In this document: piece after piece, positions 50,086 to 60,503 of the stretch
Layout: each line of letters begins with the position of its first letter
Position numbering within the stretch: position 1 is the stretch's first letter
Assembly: GCA_026874595.1 (NCBI GenBank)
Contig: CM049318.1
Span: forward strand, 54,637,250 to 54,701,249
DNA: 64,000 nt
Origin: Sipunculus nudus
Taxonomy: Eukaryota > Annelida > Sipuncula > Golfingiida > Sipunculidae
Reading direction: 5' to 3'
Notes under the pieces: generated by a model
What the model was told of the DNA's origin: nothing
Database searches by the model: none
Seen by the model: only the letters and a program-made list of their open reading frames with translations
Translations under genes and position numbers: made by a program

Positions 50086-52287
50086 ATATGCAACTCCAAC
50101 AACACTCTTTGCTTTTGCAAACATCATTCGATGAACTTGGTCAGTATGCATTGTTTTAACAGTCTTAATATATATTAAGTTTATAAATAGGCCCCGAATA
50201 TATATATTTATATATATATATATATAAACAAAAACATTGATTTATTATTAATCACTTTTTTTGGAGGCAAGATTCATTCTTCAGGTTCTTAGTTGTCCCA
50301 AGACAGTTTGAGAAAACCGTCCCCGAGATAGATCTCTTTCCATATAAATTTGAACCTTCAGATAAATGTGTACAGTACTGAAACTTGTTGATAACATAAC
50401 TGATATCAGGTATAGTGTATTGCACTTCGCCTGATTTAGACCAAATTTAGACCCAAACATGTTAGACACAAATAGTTTGAAAAATAAAAATCTAATTATA
50501 TGCCTGGATTCTTTGATATTCCAACTTTTGCTTTTGTATATACATTTGACAATATCAAATATATATATATATATTCATGAAACAAGTACCTACAGGTCAT
50601 GGCAAATGCCCTAAAAATATATGATGAAATTAAAGTGAAAGTGCAACTTCAATTAGGTTTCCTTCCAAGTCCCAAAGTAGGTATCAGTTGTCTTTCGAAA
50701 AGCATGTATATATACAGAGGATATAATGATTAACATCACAATGAAGACTGCCGACATGTATGTGGTAATCGGCTTACAGGGCGTGAAACCGTGATAAATG
50801 GGAGAACGATGCGAAGAAAACTATGGAAGCTATTTCAGCAGAAACGTCAGACATACTCGGTTTGACATTCATGTCCGCGGCACGTTTTTATCAGACTGAT
50901 CGATGAGTTTCATATCAGGCACTACAGGGGGAGACGCTAACTCGCCCAATCAACAAAGTATACCCTGTATGAGCCCCAAAGAGCATTTTCTCAATACAAC
51001 GCACAGACCCTTATTATGCCTCGTCGCCAATTTATTTAACATGTATTCTGTAACATATTCACGCATGCAGTCACACAAACAAATGTCATATTATATTCTT
51101 TAAAGAAGGATTAATCCGGTTATGATTTCATCATTCAAACTGGTATATGAGTGAAGGGCCCTGTTGGTGTAGTAGATAATGATTATCATTACTATATCAG
51201 TATGACCAAATTAACATAATATTTAACTGTTTTTTTACATTTTTTCCCACAACCTTGAAATTCAGTATTAATGAAATATTTGCATTCCATCAAATAGACC
51301 TAAAACCATTTAAAATTAAATACATTTGTATTTTTATGGCGGATATACATAAACGTTAGGTACAAAGAAGGGCAAGATTTCAGGCAACACGCGTCAATTT
51401 TAACACCCTCTCGCATTTAAAAAAATCAGATGAAAATTATCGATTCTGATTACATAGCCGTCCGGATATTTCTTTCGGGAAAATGAAATACCAAAATTTC
51501 GATTAAAAAAAACCCCATGTTACATGTTTGACCGGTTAAGCAAAATAATTACAATTATTAAGTTGTTCTCTAACTGTATGAAATCATTTTAAAAAACCTT
51601 TCATAAACAGGCAAAAAATGCCTGACTAACATACCTTTTTGCCTTATTAATGGACATGTAGAAAAGGCAGACTCGTAAATTGGTGTGTGATCAATTTTCA
51701 GTCGTGCAGATGGACGGATCGTTTCCGACGGTACGTTGATATGTTCATTTGTTTGTCAAACTGTCATTTGTCCTATTTTCAGAAAAACATGTTCTACTCT
51801 GTCAATCACTGTAACATAGCGCGCACGACACCTCGTGGCCGTGCCATGTAACAAACAAATTTGTCATTGGAAACAAGCGCATGGGGACTGTTAACTCACA
51901 CACGTAACCGTAACAACGTATAAATTTGGTGGATTGAAGAGAGTAAGTCCATATGTCGGGATGGTTTTGTATTCAACCAAAATGAACTAACACAATACAT
52001 ATATGAATTCAAAGATATCTTTAATACCTGTTTGACGCTTCACATAAGCGCTAGAATCATTTTGTCTGGTTTCATATCAGAAAAGTTTTATCAACATTTA
52101 AAATTTAACTATTGTATTTTTAAGTTGCCAAAATATTTTAACAGACACCGATTTATTCAACTGAGGTCCTTCTGAATTGAATAGGAGACTTTTACCAAAA
52201 CTATGAATTAATCATGCATCGGATAATGCTTTCAGAAAATCGTCACCAGAAAGCAGAAACACTGTTCATATATATCTCATCTAATAA

Positions 52288-53860
52288 ACAAGTGACCCAT
52301 GGGTCATGACGCTCAGCCGACTGACTGCACAGACAACTAATTACAATAGGTGGCATCATTGTTCATGCATATTACCCATAAGAACATCAAATTTGATGAA
52401 AATCAAACCGGCCTTTCATGAGATTCTGGCAATTTGTGTGTTTTTTGCATTATTTCTGGGGTGCTCAAAGATACCCCAAAACTCTGAGAATATAGGTCAC
52501 TGTGACCCAATTTCAGGTTTCTGGGGAGAACTTTTGAGGAAGTCTCAGGATGTCTAGTTAGAAGATTCTTGATCCAATGGTTAAGATTTGTGCCCTACTT
52601 TGATATCAAATTTTCAATTATTCTGGGGGTACTTCAGAGCCCCATAGCTTGGAAAATATGGGTGACAGAGACTTAATTTCAGGTTTCCAAGGAGACTTTT
52701 TATGGGCTCCCAACATGTCAAGAAAGAAGATTCTAGGTCTAGTCGTTTCGATTAGTGCTCTGTTAATAGAAGACCGCATCTTTTAAGGTCTCAAAATAGA
52801 GGAACAAAATCTTTAAAATCGAAAAAAAATACAGGTTGCGCCACCAGTCTGCAGAAACTGATGGAACACACCACGATTAATATCCATGCAAAGAATCATG
52901 GTGATCAAAGCATTAGTTGTTCAGATACTTGAGCTTTTGTATCAAATTTTTCATTATTCTGGGGGTACTTCGGAGCCAAATAGCTGGAAAATATGGGTAA
53001 CAGAGACCTAATTTCAGGTTTCCAAGGAGACTTTTCGTGGGCCTCCCAGCATGTCACGAAAGAAGATTATAGGTCTAGTCGTTACGATTTGTGCCCTGTT
53101 AACAGATGACGGCATCTTTTGAGGTCTCAAAAATAGACAAAAAACGTAAAAAGTCGAAAAACTATAGGCGGCTCCACCAGTCTGCAGAAACTGATGAAAC
53201 ACTCTATGATCAATATCCATGCAAAAAAAATCGTGGTGATCAATGCATTAGTTGTTCAGATATTTGCGCTTTTGTATCAATTTTTTTCATTATTCGTGGG
53301 GGGTTCTTTGCAGCCCCATAGCTTGAAGAATATGGATAACAGAGACCTAGTTTCAGGTTTCCAAGGAGACTTTTCATGAACCTCTCTAGATGTACAGTGA
53401 GAAGATTCCAGGTCCAGCGGTTACGATTTGTGCCCTGTTAACATATGACGGCATCTTTTGGGGTCTCAAAAAGAGAAAAAAAAATCGTAAAAAAACCGAA
53501 GAAATACAGGTGGCTCCACCAGTCTGCAGAAACTGATGAAACACTCCATGAACATTATCCATGCAAAGAATCATTGTGATCAATCCATTAGTTGTTCAGA
53601 TATTTGAGCTTTTGAATCAATTTTTTTATTATTCTGGGTGGGGGGGTACTTCGGAGCCCCATAGCTTGAAGAATACGGGTAACAGAGACTTAATTCCAGG
53701 TTTCCAAGGAGATTATCCATGGACCTCTCTGGATGTAAAGTTAGAAGATTCCAGGTTAAGTGGTTACGATTTGTGCCTTGTTAACGGACAGATGGCCGGA
53801 CGGACGACGGACAAGAGTGATCGCTTTAGCTCAGATGATTTACAGTCAGCTGAGCTAAAA
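52288..53860. mobile_element. Helitron-like element with internal ~340-bp repeats
   Basis: A segment inserted into unit sequence. Homologous sites in U2 (37,140) and in the 56,780 sub-copy read straight through. The 5' side carries GCTCAGCCGACTGACTG and the 3' side its near inverse CAGTCAGCTGAGC. The 3' end forms a 9-bp hairpin (TTTAGCTCA...TGAGCTAAA) and ends CTAA. Subterminal inverted repeats, a 3' hairpin, a CTRR-like end, absence of a clear target duplication and central tandem repeats together suggest a non-autonomous Helitron/Helentron. No Rep/helicase coding is present. Confidence 0.5.
52440..53790. repeat. Tandem repeat, ~335-343-bp unit, about 4 copies
   Basis: AGGTTTCCAAGGAGAC recurs at 52,681, 53,016, 53,355 and 53,698. 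A diverged partial unit sits before these at 52,515. Each unit includes CACCAGTCTGCAGAAACTGA and a T-rich stretch followed by a G run. Confidence 0.9.
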
Positions 53861-53879
53861 ATATCCCACGGTTTCCATA

Positions 53880-53965
53880 TATGTATATGTCATTGAGGTT
53901 AAAATTCATTTTTATATTTTATTTTGTTAAATTAAACTAAGGTAGTTTGACGATCATTAGACCTT
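53880..53965 (+). mobile_element. 3' end of the Mutator-like TIR family, U3 first copy
   Basis: It ends TTTGACGATCATTAGACCTT, one mismatch from the 3' inverted repeat at 62,421-62,440. The Helitron-like insertion lies just upstream. Confidence 0.5.
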
Positions 53966-56900
53966 GAAGATTAAAGTTTAAGTAACATTGAGAGGGAAAG
54001 TCTAGCATTCTCAAAAACCTGTCCGCGTTCAATATGAATTTCTATACCTCCCATGGACCAGCTCGTTACTCTTACTCGCTAGCCACATGATTCCTTTTCA
54101 ACATTGTACATCTTCTTATAATTAATTTAGGTCATGATAACAGACACCTGGGTCTCAACTAAACGACCCTATCTCTTGGCATGTCTGGTTTATATACAGT
54201 CACAATGTTATAATGAGTATATATGTGCCCGATATCACCGTCGCGACGGTACAATGGCCAATTCACCGATGTCTGGATTTTAATCATATATTCATCAACA
54301 GATAAAACTGCCAGTACGATCCTCCTTGGACGCCTAGACTATACAAGATATACAATTTTGTCTTAAATAGCTTCACGAAGGATATTATTAACCCTTGGTC
54401 GTCTGTCTTTTTTCTTTAAATTCCAAAGAGAATTTTGTGTCTTCAAGAGGTTTGCGGAAATAAGTTTCGTCTTTCTGTTTGTCTACACTTAAATCTCAGA
54501 CACTTATAAATGGGTGTCATTTATACGTTTGCGGGAACTAATAAAAACTTCCTAGTTTGTATAACACATAGTTGGCAAAGTATTGCTTTTGTCCCATACC
54601 AATCGCTACATTTGATACTGATGCAACATTTTTATTCTTATGTGTAATTGAAATTTTTAAAGGGACCTATTCAAATACCAGGTATGTTTAATATACACGA
54701 AATATAGTTTTCTGCTAAAAAGAATGTAGCATCTCTTAATATTTCGTTCAAACACCGCCTTCTTACTCCTGTCCCCAAGTGGAAAATAAGCCAGCACAGG
54801 GAGTGACCAGTGTTTTAAAATATAAACATAGCCAACGCCACCTGGTGAGCGTACCGCGTGACTTTACAAAGGTGTCTTAAGTTTCCAGCCTGTGCTTTTT
54901 TTCGGTTATTTATCTTTGTTTGGAAGTTGTCGCGCATGCACAAGATTGGTCCTCCGGTTACACAGTCTTGTTATCACAAAAACAGATGGACTGAAGATAG
55001 CAAGTTTGGTTGTCAGGATGTTTTTTTTTCAGCAAAAATAGCGTTAGATATTACATATATTATTGAAAGTGAAAATGAATCTCTAAGGTATCGTAATTCT
55101 AAAGTAACTTTTCAAGAAGTTTTACCATTCCTGCAAGTTTAAAGGTTCCTGTTCTTAATGGGTTACTTTGCAAAAAGAAATGTTGAAAAAAAAATCGCCC
55201 GCGTGCTCCAAATTTTCAGTTCCCAAGATAGAAGAAATATTTTTTTTTATTTGGCCATACACAATTAACCTACTGCCAGAGGAAACCCCATTATCTGGAT
55301 TTCCAGATACTTAACATTATCCCCTTTCTTATTAATCATTTAAGTTTCAGTTGATTTTAAAATGAAATGTTATCTCAAAATAAAATGTTTTCTTTCAGTA
55401 ATACATAATCACACCCACACAAACATTTTTTTTTTCAATCCTACACGGAATTCCTGGTGAATCCACAGAAAGTGAAATTCGTATAAACGTTTCAAATGTA
55501 TGAATCTTTGAAGCCCCTGTAAAATTATATGCGGGTGCAATAAGTATTGAATTAGTCCATTATAAACATATGTAGAAATAGCTTCGCACATGCATACTTA
55601 TTTGTAACACTAATGGTTACTGGTCCAGTTGGATAATGGACGGTTTTCATCAATAAGCGTCACTAGATTTATGCAATCGTTCATGTGAAATATAAATAAA
55701 TACCAGGTGCAAACCTGATGCCAAGGACTAATACTGTGCCATTATTTCAGCTTTTGCAAATCGCTCATATTAGAGATCTTACTACTTTCCAACAGAAAAT
55801 GGCAGAAGAAAGGAAAAAAAAGAGAAACAGAAAATGATAGAAATCGATGGTTTTGCTGTCGGCGGACCTAAGCGTATCGTACTGTGACAGGAAAAGCTTG
55901 TTTTTTTCTCCGATCATATCCTCGCTTCTGCATTTGCCGGTAGATTTAAATGCTGAACCTATTCGTAAACACCATTAGACGAATGAAAAAAAAACAGAAA
56001 AGAAAAATAGGAATGTTTTCTTTTTTAATAGCTTACCTTCACCTAAAAGGAACCTATTCACAAATTAGGTATGTTAAATATGCATTAAGTATGGATATTT
56101 CTCCTTAAAATAGTATGGTATATGAAGATATTTGGTTTTAAAATCGTTTCCCTACAATGCAAGGGATGCGTAAAGGATGTTCAGTGGCACAAAACGTAAA
56201 ATAGGCGCGTACGCCATAGTGGCCGCACCGAGTTACATCACAAATCAGGATTTTTCCAGCTTCCGACCGGTGATTCTTTCATGTTTGTTCTTCCATGTTT
56301 CTTCTCTTTGTTTAGTAATTGTTACACATGTGCAAGATTGGACCTCTGGTCAAACAATCTTGTTATGGTAAACAGCACACGATGACCGTTTACTCACATA
56401 CGAAACTGTAACAACGTAGGAAACAGGTATATTAGAGAAAGAAACTCCATATGGATGGTTTTGCATCCGCCAAAATGAACTAAAAGCGTGGAATAATATA
56501 TATATTACTGTATTTAAAATGTAAATGCATTTTAATACCTGTTTGGCGCTCTACAGGGCGCTTGAATCATATTGCCTACATGGTTTCCTTTGAACTTCAG
56601 ACAAGTTGTATAAGTAATATTAATATATTTACCAAAAAAAATATTGACAGAAAGAGGTTTATTCTCAGGAGGTCCTTCTGAATTTAATATGAGATTTTAC
56701 TAAAACTATAAATTAACCATGCATCGGTTAATGCTTTACCATCTCCAGGAAGCATGAGACATTGTTCATGTATATCTAATCAAATAGAAAATTTTCCAAG
56801 GATTCCAAATATGTATATAATATTGAGGCTAAAATGCATATAAATGTGAATGTTAAAGGTAACGCCAACCAAGGTAGTTTGACGAACATGAGGCCTTACA

Positions 56901-58886
56901 GATGAGTAACATTGAGAGTGAAAGTCCAGCATGGTCAGAAACCTGTCCGCATCTAATGTGATTCACCATACCTCTCATGAACCGGTTCGGTGTATAGTTT
57001 GACGATTCCTTTTCAGCATAGTACATCTTCTCGTAATTAATTTAGGTCATGCTAAAAGCCACCTTGGTCTCAACACAACGGCTCTATCCCCTGGCATGTC
57101 TGGTTTATATACAGTCACAACGTACAAATGAGTATAAATGTGCACGATATCACCATCGCGACGGTACAATAGCCAATTCTCCGATGTCTGGATTTTAATC
57201 ATATATCCACCAACAGATGAAACTGCCAGTACGATACTTCCATGGACGCCTTGACTATACAAGATATACAATCTAGTCTTAGCTCCACGAAGGATGTCAT
57301 TACCCTTGGTCGTCTTCCTGCTTTTTTTTATTCCTTTGAAGCTTTGCGTCTGCCAGACATCAGCGGAAATATTTTTTTTAACTTTCTGTTTGTCTACATA
57401 TAAGACTCAGACACTTTTTCATGTCATGTATATTTTATTGCGGAAATCTCTTGAAACTTTCTAGTTTATGCAACCAACAAGAAAATATTGTTCTATGGAA
57501 TCTGCCATCTTATTTTCCTCGGCTCCTTCTGTTTGCTGAAAATGCACTAGCAAAGTTATCGCTATTATTAACGGTAATTGCTGCTCTCGGTTCAAACTCA
57601 AAGAGAATCATTACAAGTAATAATGATGCAAAATTTTACTCTTAAAGGTATACTTGTAATTGTTTAAAGGGACCTATTCACATACCATGTATGTTAAAGA
57701 TATACGAAATGTAGCTTTTTCTGTTTATCACAAGTGTTAAATAAGCTAACATGGATTAGTGGTTCAAAATATAATCATAGCGAACGCCATCTGGTGAACA
57801 TACCGCGTGTGCAGCCTTGTGAATAAGTTTATGGTAGAAAATAAAGATAAGGTTCACATCTGTGAACTAAAACTATAAAATATTGTGGCCAAATGTAAGT
57901 TTTTGGAAATCAGCTATATTGGGGATCAGGCGGAAACAGAAAATGGCAGATAGAGAAAAAATATTGAAATCAATAGGTTTTCACTCAGGTGAGCCTAGTG
58001 GGTTCTCCCACAAAACATTTTGCCCAAATATGGATACAGAAATAAACCCAAAAACCCCTATAAGCCTCCTTTCCTTTAACTATAAACAGTATACGAATCA
58101 GCATGATTGGACGTTTGCAAAAAAGAAAAAGGGAAACACCATTTCTACCTATAATTAGTGAATACATTAAAGGGGAGAGCGGGAAGATGTGGGACAATGG
58201 TGAATTAGGCCAGCTCTATTTAAGAATAGAACTCTTGATAATCAGATTTCATGTACCATGTTTTGAAAGGCCAAAGTGACTTCCTTTCTCTCCTAAGTTT
58301 GAATTTTGACCAAGAATTATTGGGAGTCTATGGAGTGAAATTTCACTTTTGACCATAAAATAGTTCTTGTACACATATGTAACAATTCTAGATTTCAGGA
58401 AATGTCATGTTTTATGCTGACAGAGATTACTACAGCCACCATTTTTTTACTTGGGCGTTGATCAAGGGAGAAGTGTCTCACCCATTTTCAATATTATGTT
58501 CCACAGCTCATACTCTGGCATTCAATCTGTTAACTGTGATCAATATGCTTAATATGTGTGAATAAATACACAAGCGTGTAAAAACGAGGTGTATAACGAA
58601 AATAATACTAACGGGTTGCCATGACAATTGCAAGAAGTAATAGCTATTTCACACACCAAATAAACTGCGAATGAGACAAACGCTAACAATTATTCGGTAA
58701 TGTTATTTCTGTAAATTTCCAAGAAGCACTGACGTGACCTTTTCCCAAAGTCATGTAACAATGAGAGGTCAAATGCCGAATCATACAGTTAAGTGCTGTT
58801 GAAGGAACGAGATATGTCTACCCTTAGCCAGAAGGGTTTGAGAGAGAGGTGATGCATGAAAATGAAGAGTATACACGCATATGGAA
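53966..58886. other. Amplified sub-segment of U3, no recognisable gene
   Basis: A block found once in U1 and U2 recurs here. CGTCGCGACGGTACAATGG or its variant is near 54,240 and 57,155, and ACCTATTCA plus CCAGGTATG-type motifs are near 54,665, 56,045 and 57,665. Copies are degraded to different lengths. A 3' Mutator-like end lies at about 56,877-56,897. A roughly 300-bp stretch starting GGGGAGAGCGGGAAGATG near 58,172 is not in U2 and may be another small insertion. Confidence 0.5.
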
Positions 58887-59128
58887 TGTAACAGGTGTCT
58901 GTTGTGTTGTGCACAGGAGTGTTACATGTGTCTGTTGACATTCGGATTCGTGAAGCGCAGGCATAGTTCGTTGCTAGGGGAACCTCGCTTGTTGGGTGCA
59001 CGCTCGCGTGTGGGCTCTGGAGCGTAGAGACACAGCGTTCTTTTTTGTTCAAGATCTTTCGGGTCTGTTCAAGAACGTGTGTATTGTTCTTTGGTATTTT
59101 CCATTTCTAGAATATTCGGATGAGAAGC

Positions 59129-59136
59129 TATAAATA
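59129..59136 (+). promoter_or_regulatory. TATA-like box in LTR
   Basis: TATAAATA about 240 bp into the LTR is a plausible Pol II core promoter for the element's RNA. Confidence 0.5.
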
Positions 59137-59439
59137 AGAGGCTGTGTTTAAAGCCGGCAAAGAGGAATATATCAGCGAGCACTAAGAGTGTTGCTTTCTA
59201 TTCAGTTTGGGACCTTTTGCAGAACTTGCAGATCTTCATCGGATTTTATACATATTTAATACGGACTGTCTCCATTTACGTTAAAGGACTCTTGTTGAGC
59301 TGGGCAGCGGTGATATCCAGAAATGAAAGCCTAGGATCCGGACACTCTGGTACTGTACATTTTATTGTTATACTGTGTTTATTGTTATACTGTGAAATTT
59401 TATTAATTTATTGTATTGTAATGTTAGGGTTGTTCTTAG

Positions 59440-59445
59440 AATAAA
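59440..59445 (+). terminator. Polyadenylation signal in LTR
   Basis: AATAAA downstream of the TATA-like box and about 145 bp before the LTR end, where an LTR transcript would be cleaved. Confidence 0.45.
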
Positions 59446-59595
59446 TTATAATTATTTATAAAAAAAACGCTGATTTTTTTATTCATTCCCCTAACATTAT
59501 ACGCTGCCTATTGTTACAGAATCTGATCTCTGTACCAAAATTTGTGCTCCTCACGATTACGTGATCTCGTGTTATTAGATTTCGTAACAAAAAAT

Positions 59596-59612
59596 TGGGG
59601 GCTCGTCCGGGA
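59596..59612 (+). promoter_or_regulatory. Primer-binding site for tRNA-Pro
   Basis: TGGGGGCTCGTCCGGGA is complementary to the 3' end of tRNA-Pro and lies six bases after the LTR. The same primer is used by the TRIM in this window, and by murine gammaretroviruses, which is convergent and not evidence of a retrovirus. Confidence 0.85.
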
Positions 59613-59729
59613 AACTTAATAGTTTTCACAATTTATTAGGCCTTTACCTAAACACATTGTTTACAATACATTGTTTATAAGATTTATCTCAGTGTTTTTT
59701 TTTTTTTGTAATTGTTTTAACATCTTAAC

Positions 59730-60503
59730 ATGGCAGATTTCAAACCTGAGGCATTTGTTGAAGATCCAGACCCTGATCAACTTGAACAGTTGACAAAAGA
59801 TTAGTTGTTGCGTTTGGGACAACACTTAGGGCTTAGTGTGAAAAAAACCTTTGATAGAACCTGATATCATTGCTAAACTAATGCAAGATCTAGTTAGCAA
59901 AGGTTTAATTGAAGAGAGTGAAGTGGAAACATAAAAAAAATGACAGCCTTGCTATGCAGATAGAATTAAATTAGAATTAAGTTAGAAATGCAACATAAAC
60001 TAGCATTGAAACAATTGAAATTAGAAAACAAAGAGAAGACATGGAAAAAACATGAAAGGTTAAAACAGTTAGATTTAGAAAAACAAAGAAAAGAGAGGGA
60101 GAACATGAGGTTAGAAAGAGAAGACTAGAAAAAGAAAAAGAAAATTGAGTTAAAACGACTGGAGTTGGAAAGACTTAAATTAGAACATGGTCTACGTGCT
60201 GCCCCAACTCACAGTTTTGCTGTTTCTTAAGACATTAGACTTGTACAACCTTTTCAAGAAAAAGAAGTTGATAAATATTGCTTAAACTTTGAGAAGGTAG
60301 CTAAAAATTTAAAATGGCCTAAGGAAAATTGGACTATGCTATTACAAAGTGTATTGACTGGCAAGGCAAGAGAAATTTATACAAAGCTTTCAGTACAGGC
60401 CGCTGCTGACTATGACCAGGTTAAACGGACCTATGTAGAATTTGCTAGGACTAAAGAGCAGTTATTTGATCGCTGGTGTAGTTCTAAAACTGTAATGAAA
60501 GTT
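59730..60503 (+). pseudogene. gag, N-terminal and capsid-like part (broken)
   Basis: Gag forms the particle that packages retrotransposon RNA. The reading begins at the ATG of MADFKPEAFVEDPDPDQ, typical of animal Gypsy gag proteins. It hits a stop after about 24 residues and is shifted in an A run near 59,840. A Lys/Glu-rich helical stretch follows with further stops at 59,990-60,170. From about 60,236 a cleaner segment contains VQPFQEKEVDKYCLNFEKVA, then LLQSVLTGKARE and DRWC, which I recognise as a SCAN-like capsid C-terminal region. It is cut after 60,503 by a transposon insertion and resumes at 62,441. The frame also differs across the insertion. It is non-functional. Confidence 0.75.

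Larger units (their letters stand above)
39214..58886. repeat. Large tandem unit U3 (about 19.7 kb), cut by a retrotransposon
   Basis: Third direct repeat. It ends in the same sequence that ends U1 and U2 (CACGCATATGGAA near 58,875), where an LTR begins. Compared with U1 and U2 it has a local duplication at 45.7-48.8 kb, a 921-bp insertion, a Helitron-like insertion and a further amplified sub-segment at 54-58 kb. Whether another unit follows the retrotransposon cannot be seen. No host gene is visible. Confidence 0.7.
58887..59589 (+). repeat. 5' LTR of the Gypsy-type element
   Basis: It begins TGTAACAGG and ends CGTAACA, the TG...CA pattern of LTRs. The left flank matches the ends of U1 and U2 up to the LTR start. 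It holds a TATA-like sequence and a polyadenylation signal in the expected order. No second LTR is available in the window for dating. Confidence 0.75.

Noticed and set aside
52440-53790. CRISPR-like array
   Set aside because: The units are about 340 bp of continuous repeat without spacers, in eukaryotic DNA.
59596-59612. Endogenous retrovirus related to murine viruses because of the identical tRNA-Pro primer site
   Set aside because: Primer choice is convergent, and the gag and protease wording is that of animal Ty3/Gypsy retrotransposons. No env is in view.
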